This document shows positions 55,387 to 64,000 of a stretch of DNA of 64,000 bases, piece after piece. The notes under the pieces are model-generated. The model did no database searches. It saw only the letters and a program-made list of their open reading frames with translations, and was not told the origin of the DNA. Position numbers and translations under genes: made by a program. Every line of letters starts with the position of its first letter. Within the stretch, counting starts at the first letter, position 1. This stretch comes from Elymus sibiricus (lineage: Eukaryota > Streptophyta > Magnoliopsida > Poales > Poaceae), in assembly GCA_039707655.1 (NCBI GenBank), contig CM077672.1, positions 456,236,390 through 456,300,389 on the forward strand, in the 5' to 3' direction.

Positions 55387-57595
55387 CATTCCATCAGACC
55401 ACTCCCTAGCCGTAGGATTAGCAGGATATTAGACGTTAGATCATGTGCGAGAAGAGCGCCAGCTGTTTGTTAGATTCTTTACCGAACGTCCCGCATGCTC
55501 CCTGTAACTGCTCCTCGTACTAAGAGCGTTAGCAGTTAGCTTCTCCTAGCGTGCTTCCAGGAACTGATTTCTCCCCGAAGCGATTTGTCCATGCTTCTGC
55601 ACTTGTGCTTCCATCACTCAAAAAAGTGATAATAGCTCAACTTAAATTGTGAATCCATCAAAAAAGTGATAATGTCTTAAAATTCCGTACCTTTTTTGGA
55701 TGCTAGTAAAAATTGCTTTAATTGCTTCGAATGAAAACTTGTGTCTGGTGTAACGCTTTAATTTTGTTTCCAACATAATAAAAAATTGCTTCCACTGACG
55801 ACACAGTTTGCTTCCAAAGCAATTGAAATTTGGTCCGACCTAACAAATATTTGTGCCGCATCCATGAATTTGTTTCCACATGGGAAAAATCAAATCCCAT
55901 ATATCTTTTTACTATGTTTCAAACACAAGAAAACTTTGCTTCCATCCACTACACAACTTTTAACATCGCAAAACTAAGTTGCTTCTAGCATAAGTTAGTT
56001 ACAGTGTTGTCAGTTCATACAACATTAGAAGTGCTACAAATTTTCTTCCTTCACGCCGCCAATAGAACAATGCTTCCTAAGTTCACTGCATATGTTTCCT
56101 AACTACTATAGACTTGCTTCCATTGATCTTGAGAATGAGCATCTTCATTGTGAGGTTTATCCAGGTGTGGCCGCGTGCTTCTTAGTGCATGCACCAGTCG
56201 CCTCCCTTATATACCTATCTCATCAACGCCAATCGGCCTGAAGTCAATACACACCTGCTTGAAGCATACATTGGTTAAGCCTGATGCACTAGTATCAAAG
56301 GTAGGTAGCTCAATTGGTACTACATGACCGGTACAATGTTGAACGACGCAGACAAATCTGAACAATGAACAAACAAAAAACTAGAAGCGAGAACTATGGA
56401 AGCGAAATACCTAGAAGAAACATATCTGAGCATGCCATGCTTCAGTGGTCAAAACAAGAATGAAACAAAATATGTAAAATAAGATGTAGGAAGTATGGAA
56501 AAAATCCATATAAACCGAAGAAGCACATGAAGTGTGATTCCCAAACACCACTCGCAGAAAGCATGGAAAATATGATATCTCAAATTCTCAATATGGTTCA
56601 TCTTGATTGAAAGCATAGAACATTGGAAATGGAAGCGGACAGCGATTGCGGCGAACATGGGATGCATATTTTGTGTCAACTATATAAGAAAATCACCAAA
56701 TTTTGTTGATCTATGGAAGAAAACTCTCTAGCTCGTAGAAGCATATGTATAACAATTATGAAGCACCGTGAGTAAGACGGATGAAAAGAGTTCTCTAACT
56801 ATCGTGATATACATACTAAATTCATAGCATTTGGTTAATGATTTAGTGATACAATAGACAATGGATCATAGAAATTCACACCCAACAACAGCAAATAAAG
56901 CAAGATTTGGAAAGTTATCAACAAACAATATGTTAGAAACCAACACGGATTGCAGAAATTAAAAATTGAGAGGTCTCAAAACTTAGGTACCCACGTCCCA
57001 CGCAGCTAGATGATCTTCCGGGAAAGCTAGTGATGCAAGCAACGCGGTGGGGGTTGGGCATGGCCGCCTAAAGCCAGGATGGCACCGGCGAGGTCACCCA
57101 AGGACTGCATCGAGGAATGGGGCAGTACAGGAGATCGGATTTGGCCGGTGCCTTGGATGGTGTGCTCGTCGGCATGGTAGGTTGGAAGAACGTGGTGGGT
57201 TGGAAGCATGAACGTACTATTGTGGAAACATATCGAAACCTTGATGGAAGCAACCAAATTTTGAAATCAATTCGTACACTGATATATAGCGAATATTGGG
57301 AACTTGGAATCAGGTTATTGTGATATGCATAGGAAATTAACCAGAATTCGTAGATGATGTTGTGCGGTGCAAGATAATAAAAAGGAGAACTCCTCAAATC
57401 CGTTCACACCCACACACCAAGATCCAGCGCCTCCGTCCACTTTTTCATGGAAGCATTTTTCTAGACGACCCTATCAGAAATGTAGTAATGTAGAAGCATT
57501 CGTGTGTGAAACAATATGAAATGCAATAGGGTGCAATTCTAATCGTAGGTGGAAGCATGTAATTTTCAAAACGAAAGCATAACAAATTTAGCGCC

Positions 57596-57698
57596 AAAAT
57601 GTGGTTTCATATGCTTGGAAGCTCTGTATACAGGAAGCATTGAAAAAAGGGAATTCACAAAATGTGGGTTCATATGCTTGGAAGCTCTGTATACAGGA
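57596..57698. repeat. 40-bp direct repeat, period 63 bp
   Basis: AAAATGTGG(T/G)TTCATATGC and TTGGAAGCTCTGTATACAGG occur together at 57596-57635 and again at 57659-57698 with one mismatch. Confidence 0.92.
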
Positions 57699-58460
57699 GT
57701 ATAATTGTAGCACCGAGAAATATTGAAAACAAATGTATATACAAAACAATACTAGGCAGGCAATAAACATAAATAACAAGAGGAATCCGGCTGCTGGATG
57801 AATTACATAGATCATTCCGTTGAAGAAATTTAGAAATCAACAAAACCTTGGGAAATGCACGAAGTGCACAAACCTTTGATTTGGAGATGGGGAGCTAAAA
57901 ATAGGGGTGGAATGTTGCAATCCAAAAGGCATGTACTCGGCTGATTTGGACCCCGGGTGCAGCCGATTCAGTCGATGGGGGGGCCTCGCGATTGATAAAA
58001 CACCGCAGACTCGATCGGGGGCCTCGCATCGGTGGAGAGGATAGGGGTAGCTGTGCTGCTCGGCGGGAAGGATCAATGGAGCAACATTGGGGCAGAAGCT
58101 GTCCGGTGCGGTTGAAGATGCGAGGCAGATCGAGGTGGAGGTGCGAGGCGGATCGAGGTGGCCGGTGAGGTGGATGTGCGGGGTCGCGTCGGTGGCTGGC
58201 CGGTGCAGTCGCGATGCGGCGGCGGCGGACCAGCGGATCTGGCGAGCGAGAGCTGGCGGCGTGGCGACGAGGCGAGCGAGGTGAGAAGCGCTCGGGCATT
58301 GCGGGCGATAATGGAGGAAGCAGAGTTGGGTCCCGATTAGTAAGTGCGAGGGGATTACACGCTGATTTGACGCTCGGGGGTTTCTTCTTTTTTTTAACCA
58401 ATATACGATACAGAATCTGGAGCGTCAATTGTGTAATGAATCGACGGGCTGCAACGGGTC

Positions 58461-59683
58461 AGACACTGGAATCTCTTCAGACTACAGATCATAAGCGTTT
58501 CCCTTTAATCTATCTATGGTTTACAACTATAGCTTGAAGAAAAAGATTGAGGCATTACTCAGATGAAAATAATGACACCTTTCAGATGGTTTAAACGTGC
58601 CACATGATCATTTGTAGAAGAGTCAGTTTTTTGGACCGCTTCATACCTTGCCTGGCAGTTTTTGTCATTTTGCATTGTCTTTGTTGTTTTATGGCTTGTT
58701 TATCGCCGGATCCGCTATGGATGGATTCCTTTTTTTTTTTTGAAGCAGTCATCGCCTCATCGGGGAGGAATTCACACCTGTATAAAAAAGGGACTGATTC
58801 GTTTATATGAGAAATCAAATCGAAAACCAATGAACTAGATTGTGTGGGAAACCGGATCTAAGACCTAAACATCCCGGCAACGGCTAGGCAAGAATCACAA
58901 AAATCACAAAGTGCATAGTTACAATGCAGCGCAAGGATCAGCTGCCTAAACATCATGCTGGTAACTTTCACTAGCTTAACTCTGCAATAATCCCCATTCC
59001 CGCATAAGGAAAAGAACGACCATATTCTTCCTCCTCAACTGAAAATAAAATATTGACACGGAATTAATGTCAGAATTAATCCTCATTGTCAGTAGCATCC
59101 TCCTTGATGTCAGCACAGCGCAGTACAAAACCATCCAGCTGACTCATCTTACCAGTCTTGCATCCCCATTTTTATGTTATGTGTAGATCATTCTATGGAC
59201 TGGATAAGTTGTGCAGGCGAACTCTTAACACGCATTACATAAATAAAATTACATGTTTATTGTCAGCAAAAAAAAAGAGGTAATCAAGCTAGAAAAGTGT
59301 AAGTGCAGCATGCATGGATTAAACTGATTATATCAGATTTCAAAGACCAAAAGGCATCCCAAAGAAAGCTTAACCATGAAACTATTCTCAAACGTAACAA
59401 AGAAATAATATAAAGGGAAGCCAATGAACCAAACTGACTATTAACATCAAATGTGGCTGTTCCCTGCCTAAGAATTTGACAATAAAATTAACAGTTTCAA
59501 TCAATCTAAAAGCCAACAAATGACAAAACTTCATGACTGATTATAGCGATTCTAGAGTAATGTCAGGTTCAGAATGGAGTAACGCATGCTACCAAACTGT
59601 ATCTCCTAGTTTGATAGTTACTCAAACAAGAAATCTGAAGCTTTCACTAATCCTCAAAGTCCATGAGTTGTATCATCAACACT
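58461..59683. other. Intergenic and 3' flank of the DUF1618 gene
   Basis: AT-rich; no gene recognised. A plus-strand frame at 59533-59886 is antisense to the DUF1618 exon 2 and is not called. Confidence 0.5.
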
Positions 59684-61142
59684 TCAGACTTCAGATTCTG
59701 TCTGTGAAAGTCGATGCCGCTTCTTCTCGTTCTCGGACCTATCAAAGTTTCGTGGGGTGGGATGGCAAGCATTTTGCATATGTACCTGAGCTCCATCTAG
59801 TACACGAAGAGCAGAAAACCATTAGATTCATGAGCACTTGCTACTCAATAGATATGAAAACAGTGACAGTATATATAGTTACCTGATTTATCATCCAGAT
59901 ATTCGGTCAGCACATATGGAATGTAGCTCGGATCATAAAGATACACGCCCTCTACAGAACAAAGCTCTCCCACCGACTTCCTCCTAGTGTCAACAGCGAC
60001 AATCCATGCACTTTCGTCCTGCTCATGCAGTTTGGACGCAAGGTAAACAACATCGCCGTCGCCATGCAGAGTAGGAGCAGCTGTTTGCAGGTCCTTGAGT
60101 GGCACTTTTAGAGCAGTACAGGCACCACCACCTCCAATCTGAGGCAAGGAGACAATACCGAGCTCATCGGAATGAACCGTGTTCCCCTTGCGCCAACAGT
60201 TCCAAGTCAATGTCCTATACCATGTGATGAGCCTCCAACCAACGATAACATCTTCCTCCTCCTCCTGGGGCAGATCGACAGCACATTCCGAGTCTTGGAG
60301 CTCATCCGTGTCCCAGGGATCAGGAACAGCCGGCACAGTTGTGGCTCTGCGTTCTACCAGCTCCTCAAACTCGACGCACCTGATGAAGCCACGGCTGAAG
60401 GTGACGTCGCGAATCGCCCGCGCGAGACCTTCGTGCCCGTAGAGTTGTTTGTTGCTGGGCAGCATCTTAGGCATCGGGACGAAGCGCAACGCCACCGCCC
60501 CGGGCTCAAGCACGTCGCAGATCAGGATGCCCTCCCTGAGATTGACCCAACCTAGCAGCCCACCTCCGAGGCAATCACCTTTCCAGGATCGATCATAGCC
60601 GATTTCCTGGCTGCTCCACGGGGGAGCTCCACCTGCAGCAGCTTCTTGGACCATCTGGAGTGCGGCTCGGAGCTGAGGGTGTGGAGATAGTACTCCCAGT
60701 CCGTCGGTCCGTCGCTCAGAGCCGCAATGACCAAGAAGTGCTTGCGGTGGGAGACGAAACCGAGGGGCAGCAGCAGACTCTCTGCGTCGGAATAGTCATC
60801 GAAGTCCGGGAGCAGGTCAAGCGACGGCCGGCCGTCGGGCCCCCTGGCCCGGTAGATGAAGTGCTCCGTCGAGTCGCCAGTGGTGAAGCCGACCCGGATG
60901 AGGGCGTGGTCCCCCGCGGAGCAGACGACATCCGGCGCGTACGCGAAGGTGGACTTGTCGCGGCCGGAGCAGCAGTCGCAGAAGTGGGAGAGGCGGGGCG
61001 AGGCGGCCGCCGCCAACGAGACCTGAATGGTGAGGCCCGCCGTCGTCAAGGCCCACGCGGTGGTTGCGTTGCAGAGGTCGCTGATGCAGGTGGTCGCGTC
61101 GAGGAGGGCGAAGTCGGGGAAGCGGGGGCTGCCGGCGGCCAT
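59684..61142 (-). pseudogene. DUF1618-family gene with one frameshift (two exons)
   Basis: Exon 1 is 61142-59883, the intron 59882-59797 (86 nt, CAG|GTAACT ... TACTAG|AT), exon 2 59796-59684. The start MAAGSPRFPDFALLDATTCI is chosen because upstream codons are 5' UTR-like. The N-terminal half ends in frame one at GKVIASEVGC. The DUF1618 core resumes in another frame with GGGLLGWVNLREGILICDVL, then ALRFVPMPKMLPSNKQLYGH. Exon lengths restore the intron phase only if one base is missing near 60566-60580. Exon 2 then reads DGAQVHMQNACHPTPR and KKRHRLSQTESEV, in frame with the core. Function of DUF1618 proteins is unknown. A sequencing error would make the gene intact; otherwise it is a recent pseudogene. 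Confidence 0.78.
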
Positions 61143-61176
61143 CGTCGCCGTGCGGGGTTGGGGATTTGGGCGGGTC

Positions 61177-61196
61177 GGGTTAGGGTTAGGGTTTGG
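61177..61196 (-). promoter_or_regulatory. Telo-box-like repeat in the DUF1618 5' UTR
   Basis: The minus strand reads CCAAACCCTAACCCTAACCC, 35-55 nt upstream of the ATG. Telo boxes (AAACCCTAA) near plant transcription starts raise expression in dividing tissue and recruit telomere-repeat-binding factors; the role here is inferred. Confidence 0.6.
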
Positions 61197-61199
61197 CCG

Positions 61200-61735
61200 A
61201 TCGATCGATCGAGGTTGGGAATTTGGGTTGGGTTGGGTTCCCTTCCTCCCTTCTTCTCCACTTGGACGGTCCGGTTCGGGTCTAAATGGAATTGTATTCT
61301 TTCCTTCGTGCCAAAAAAAGAAAAAGAAAACACCCCTTTTTTGCGGGGAAAAAAAACCCACCCCTATTGGTTCTAAAGAAACAAAATCACCACCCCTATT
61401 AATTAATAAATTGATTGATTAATTAGAAATAGTTAATTAATAACATCATATTATTTTAGAAATATTAAATGAAAATATAGAACAACCAAATTTGCTCTAC
61501 TTTATATTTCACATTAAAAAATACAATAAGTCGTTACACAAAAAAATTAACAGCATATAAAGAGTGCAATCGCACAACTGAAAAACGACCAACCGGTAGT
61601 ATGTCTATCTATATTAAGCAATAACAAATACCACACAAGGAAAACTTATATACATGATAAAATAAATAATAAAAACTTTGTAAAATACAAGTACAAAATT
61701 TATTTATTACTGTGATTATTATAAGTAAACATAGA
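61200..61735. other. AT-rich spacer, nothing recognised
   Basis: Includes simple TTAATTAAT-type words at 61398-61445. No gene or repeat end is seen. Confidence 0.5.
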
Positions 61736-61742
61736 GTAGTCT

Positions 61743-61815
61743 AGGCTAATGGTCATGTGCGAGCTAAAGGAAGGGACAAGTTGTGGGTTCAATCCCCGGT
61801 CGGTAATTTTGAAAC
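61743..61815 (+). mobile_element. Possible tRNA-derived SINE fragment
   Basis: GGGTTCAATCCCC (about 61787-61799) fits a polymerase III B box, and CTAATGGTCATGTGCGAGC (about 61747-61765) sits at a tRNA-like A-box distance. No poly(A) or duplication is clear, and the right side is cut by the MITE at 61830. Confidence 0.35.
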
Positions 61816-61829
61816 TAGGGGTTCCTCGT

Positions 61830-62217
61830 GGGAGGCATTTTGGCTCCCGGGAGCACATGCTCCCGCGTGAACAGTAACCAGAAAAAAATATAGTAAATGT
61901 TTTTAAAAAATTCTGATTTTTTTGTAAATGCTCACGTTAGTGTCGCAAGTATCATTGACAATTTTCATGTGAAACGGATGAGCAGTGTTTTGTTGGTGAA
62001 AAAAAAAACAAATTTGGGATGACATTTGGGGGTAACATCTGGTGTTTAATTTTTTTTTTCACAGGCCAAAATGCTTAACCTTTTTACCTACGAATTTGTA
62101 GGTAGCATTTGGATGTGACTATGAACACATAGAATTTTTGTTGGGATTTTTTTTGACATTTCAAAAATTATTTTCACACACAGGAGTATGTGCACCCGGG
62201 AGCCAAATTAGATTTCC
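61830..62217. mobile_element. Mutator-like MITE (388 bp)
   Basis: GGGGTTCCTCGT flanks both sides (61818-61829, 62218-62229). The ends are inverted: TTTTGGCTCCCGGGAGCACA at the left against ATTTGGCTCCCGGGTGCACA from the right. The interior is AT-rich and non-coding. A direct repeat of 9-12 bp fits Mutator-class insertion. Confidence 0.75.
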
Positions 62218-62345
62218 GGGGTTCCTCGTCCTATATTGTTATGCTTATACTTTCATTAGAACTAGCAGGTGACCCGCACATTTGCGCTTCTAGAATTCTT
62301 TTTTACTTCTTGGTGGTGTTTTCTACCTATCTTCTTTCTACAACA

Positions 62346-62348
62346 TAA
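62346..62348. other. Harbinger target duplication, left copy
   Basis: TAA, repeated at 63175-63177. Confidence 0.8.
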
Positions 62349-63174
62349 GGGCATCTCCAACGCTGACCCACAAACTGGACATCGCAACCGTTCACGGACA
62401 GGGGAGTCCAGTTCACGGACACGAAAGCGGGAGCCGGCCATACATCCGCCACTCTTTTTTTAAAGTCTGCATACATCCACACTCTCAAAATAGCTGCATA
62501 TCTAGTTCAACTTTAGCTAAAAAATGTTCAAATGTTCAAGTGCAGCAGTAGTTCTAATTTGAATATTACACTCGATGATCCTTGATCGATCCCTTAAAAT
62601 TGAGAACATGCTCTTCCGCACGCTCCGCGTCTGCATCGTCGTCGTCTCATCCCTATAGTCCTTCTCGTCGGACGACTCAACAAAGTGCTCGTATATGTAC
62701 TCCATATCCGAATCCATTGCTTCAAAGAAGAAGAGACAAAAAAATTAGCACGGGCATGGTGAGTACCGTACGGGCGGATGGTACATGTGCGACGGACGGA
62801 GAAGAGGCGTGGAACGACGGTGGAGGAGAAGCGGCCTGGAGCCCAGATGTAGCGTCGGAGGAAACGGAGTTGCCGAGTTCCGGCAAGTATGGCGGGGCGG
62901 CCGGGGGTGGAACGGCGGCGAAGGCAAGAGAGAAAACGGATGCAGAGTAAGATGGGAGGATGAACGCGCGGGTCTGGGAGGGTTTTTTGGTGGGCCGGGG
63001 TGTCGGAGTCCTATGTGGTTGCTGTCCGGACTCCCGCAAAGCCCCCCCCCCCCCCTAGTTTGTCCTAGGTTTGCGAGAAAAAATGCGTCCGGACCGGTCG
63101 GCGGACCGACAGGCCTGCGTTGGATGGCAAAACACGTCCGGACGGTTGCGGTCCTTTTGATGGTCCGCATGCCC
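62349..63174 (-). mobile_element. PIF/Harbinger deletion derivative (826 bp)
   Basis: Both ends start GGGCAT and TAA flanks both sides, the Harbinger duplication. The interior contains a transposase N-terminal remnant (62717-62517) and GC-rich sequence with a run of 14 C (63042-63055). It has no DDE domain. Confidence 0.8.
62517..62717 (-). pseudogene. Harbinger transposase N-terminal remnant
   Basis: Begins MDSDMEYIYEHFVESSDE, like the acidic start (MDSDDEY...) of Triticeae Harbinger transposases, then loses similarity and stops at 66 residues. The catalytic part is absent. Confidence 0.5.
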
Positions 63175-63177
63175 TAA

Positions 63178-63498
63178 GTGTTTATATTAATGGAATGTAG
63201 CTATAATTTGTTTAGAAAACATTATTAAACTTTGTAACATACTTTTTCGTAATTTGCATACATTTGTTGGCAAATATTTGGTTGTACCTTTATTGTTTAG
63301 TGCAATGTCATATATCCGCATATCCATATACGTGCTTTCACATTTTCTCATATTAATCAATGTAATTGTCTATACTGCTTTCCCACTCTTAGTGAACGGC
63401 GGGAAATTTTCTAAAATATTCTCTCACCGGGGCTCGCCGAAGCTTGTCAATTCTGTTGGTGCTCATTTATTTTCCATGTAAATGTATTTTTTAATGGC
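63178..63498. other. AT-rich spacer, nothing recognised
   Basis: No ORF of note or repeat end. Confidence 0.45.
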
Positions 63499-63705
63499 CT
63501 AGTTGTAAAAACTTACTTCCCGGATGGGTTTGCTGGTGGGAAAACCATCGATTTGAGGTTCCTTCTGAAAATCCGATTCCTCGCCTTTGAACATCGCTGC
63601 TAGCATCTCCTTGAGTGGATGACCCTCATGAAATCCGCCTTGGGTGGCCCGAGTTGAATCGTTGACAACATTGTACTCCCACATAGGGCGGACATACTGT
63701 TGCAA
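63499..63705 (-). pseudogene. Retrotransposon gag-like remnant
   Basis: Reads RPMWEYNVVNDSTRATQGGF and PLKEMLAAMFKGEESDF. The 'P-M-W-E-Y-x-x-x-x-D-x-T-R' wording is seen in plant gypsy-associated gag-like proteins. No LTR is recognised nearby. Confidence 0.4.
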
Positions 63706-64000
63706 GGGCTAAAATCCCCAATGAAGAGCCACCACCATCACATTGGCCAACGTCAGGCCATGATGGCGCAGGCAAGGCACCTGATTTGCCAGCCTGATCA
63801 CGGCCGAGCTTCCTTCTCGTGCTCGAGTCCCCGGACGCTAGTTACATTGCTTCCGGGGAGGCGTGGGCGAAAACCGGGTGACAATGCCCGACCGAGGAGG
63901 ATCTGCGAGTGGCAAGTCGGGAAGTTAAAACCATTCCTATTTCCAATTCTCGTTCGACTCCTCCGGGGTACCGTCAAGGTATCTAGACCTGGCTACCCTA
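63706..64000. other. Window end, probably retroelement-derived
   Basis: GC-rich sequence continuing from the gag-like remnant; no frame is recognised. Confidence 0.3.

Larger units (their letters stand above)
55334..58460. mobile_element. Large non-coding element with GCTTCC to GGAAGC polarity switch (unclassified)
   Basis: From 55550 to about 56150 the word (T)GCTTCC(A) recurs at irregular spacing. From about 56380 to 57700 its reverse complement GGAAGC/GAAGCA recurs instead. A GC-rich block (57960-58370) and a hairpin (55361-55386) sit near the two ends. Subterminal wording is weakly mirrored ('gccgtaggatta...gacgttagatc' against the reverse complement of 'gacgctccagatt...cccgtcgattca'). 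Exact ends and a target duplication were not found. Confidence 0.4.

Noticed and set aside
59756..59802. An 11-nt micro-exon model for the DUF1618 gene with a second 47-nt intron
   Set aside because: Splice-like ends exist, but 47 nt is too short for a plant intron, and reading straight through gives a good C-terminus.
59533..59886. 117-codon plus-strand frame
   Set aside because: Antisense to exon 2 and the intron of the DUF1618 gene, for which the minus-strand reading has matching splice sites and phase.
61143..61361. Upstream in-frame Met extension of the DUF1618 gene
   Set aside because: It encodes poly-Phe and Pro/Asn-rich sequence from the telo-box leader and does not resemble the family N-terminus.
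1..64000. Search for CRISPR arrays, operons, riboswitches, rRNA or full tRNA genes
   Set aside because: None were seen; the sequence is plant nuclear DNA. The direct repeats present are transposon-internal.

Overview
The window is a stretch of a large, repeat-rich grass nuclear genome, almost certainly Triticeae (wheat/Aegilops/barley group). The evidence is an Angela-type copia element starting TGTTGGAAATATGCCCTAG, a wheat-type gypsy LTR starting TGTTGATACGTCTCC, an Au-like SINE, several Stowaway MITEs with CTCCCTCCGT ends, and spliced genes of grass F-box and DUF1618 types. Nothing bacterial is present. Most of the window is nested transposons; only three host-gene models can be supported. 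Layout, 1-22.9 kb: A minus-strand gypsy element runs off the left edge and ends at 12615. A complete Angela-type copia (1633-10242, target duplication CCTTG) sits inside its gag-like ORF. GC-rich LINE-like sequence follows to about 13.8 kb, then a Harbinger element with only a Myb/SANT-like accessory ORF (14016-16381), a hAT deletion derivative with an exact 8-bp target duplication (17238-18537), and a foldback-like element of degenerate short-word repeats with a nested Stowaway (20303-22240). Layout, 22.9-45.5 kb: An AT-rich word-repeat element is split by a solo LTR (23318-37189, duplication AAAAC, about 4.2 kb net). That solo LTR is itself split by a complete 9.7-kb copia element (26772-36465, duplication CGAAT) with similar LTRs but a ruined coding region. 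A 5'-truncated LINE (about 37.48-44.73 kb, plus strand) follows, split by a 5.2-kb Tat-lineage gypsy element (39016-44197, duplication ACCGC). Layout, 45.5-61.2 kb is the gene island: a small membrane or secreted protein gene (46173-46388) with a TATA box and a poly(A) signal, an F-box gene on the minus strand (52686-51247, two exons), and a DUF1618 gene on the minus strand (61142-59684, two exons, one frameshift). Between them lie Stowaway MITEs, a SINE with a 14-bp target duplication, LINE remnants, and two large unclassified elements built from strand-biased short words (GCAGCTCC/GGTTCCAGC at about 53-54 kb; GCTTCC switching to GGAAGC at about 55.3-58.4 kb). Layout, 61.2-64 kb: an AT-rich spacer, a possible tRNA-derived SINE, a Mutator-like MITE with 12-bp flanking repeats, a Harbinger derivative with perfect TAA duplications, and a retroelement gag-like remnant. 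No operon-like organisation exists; the host genes are independent. Transposon boundaries marked by matching target duplications are the best-supported calls. Family names come from remembered consensus features and were not searched.
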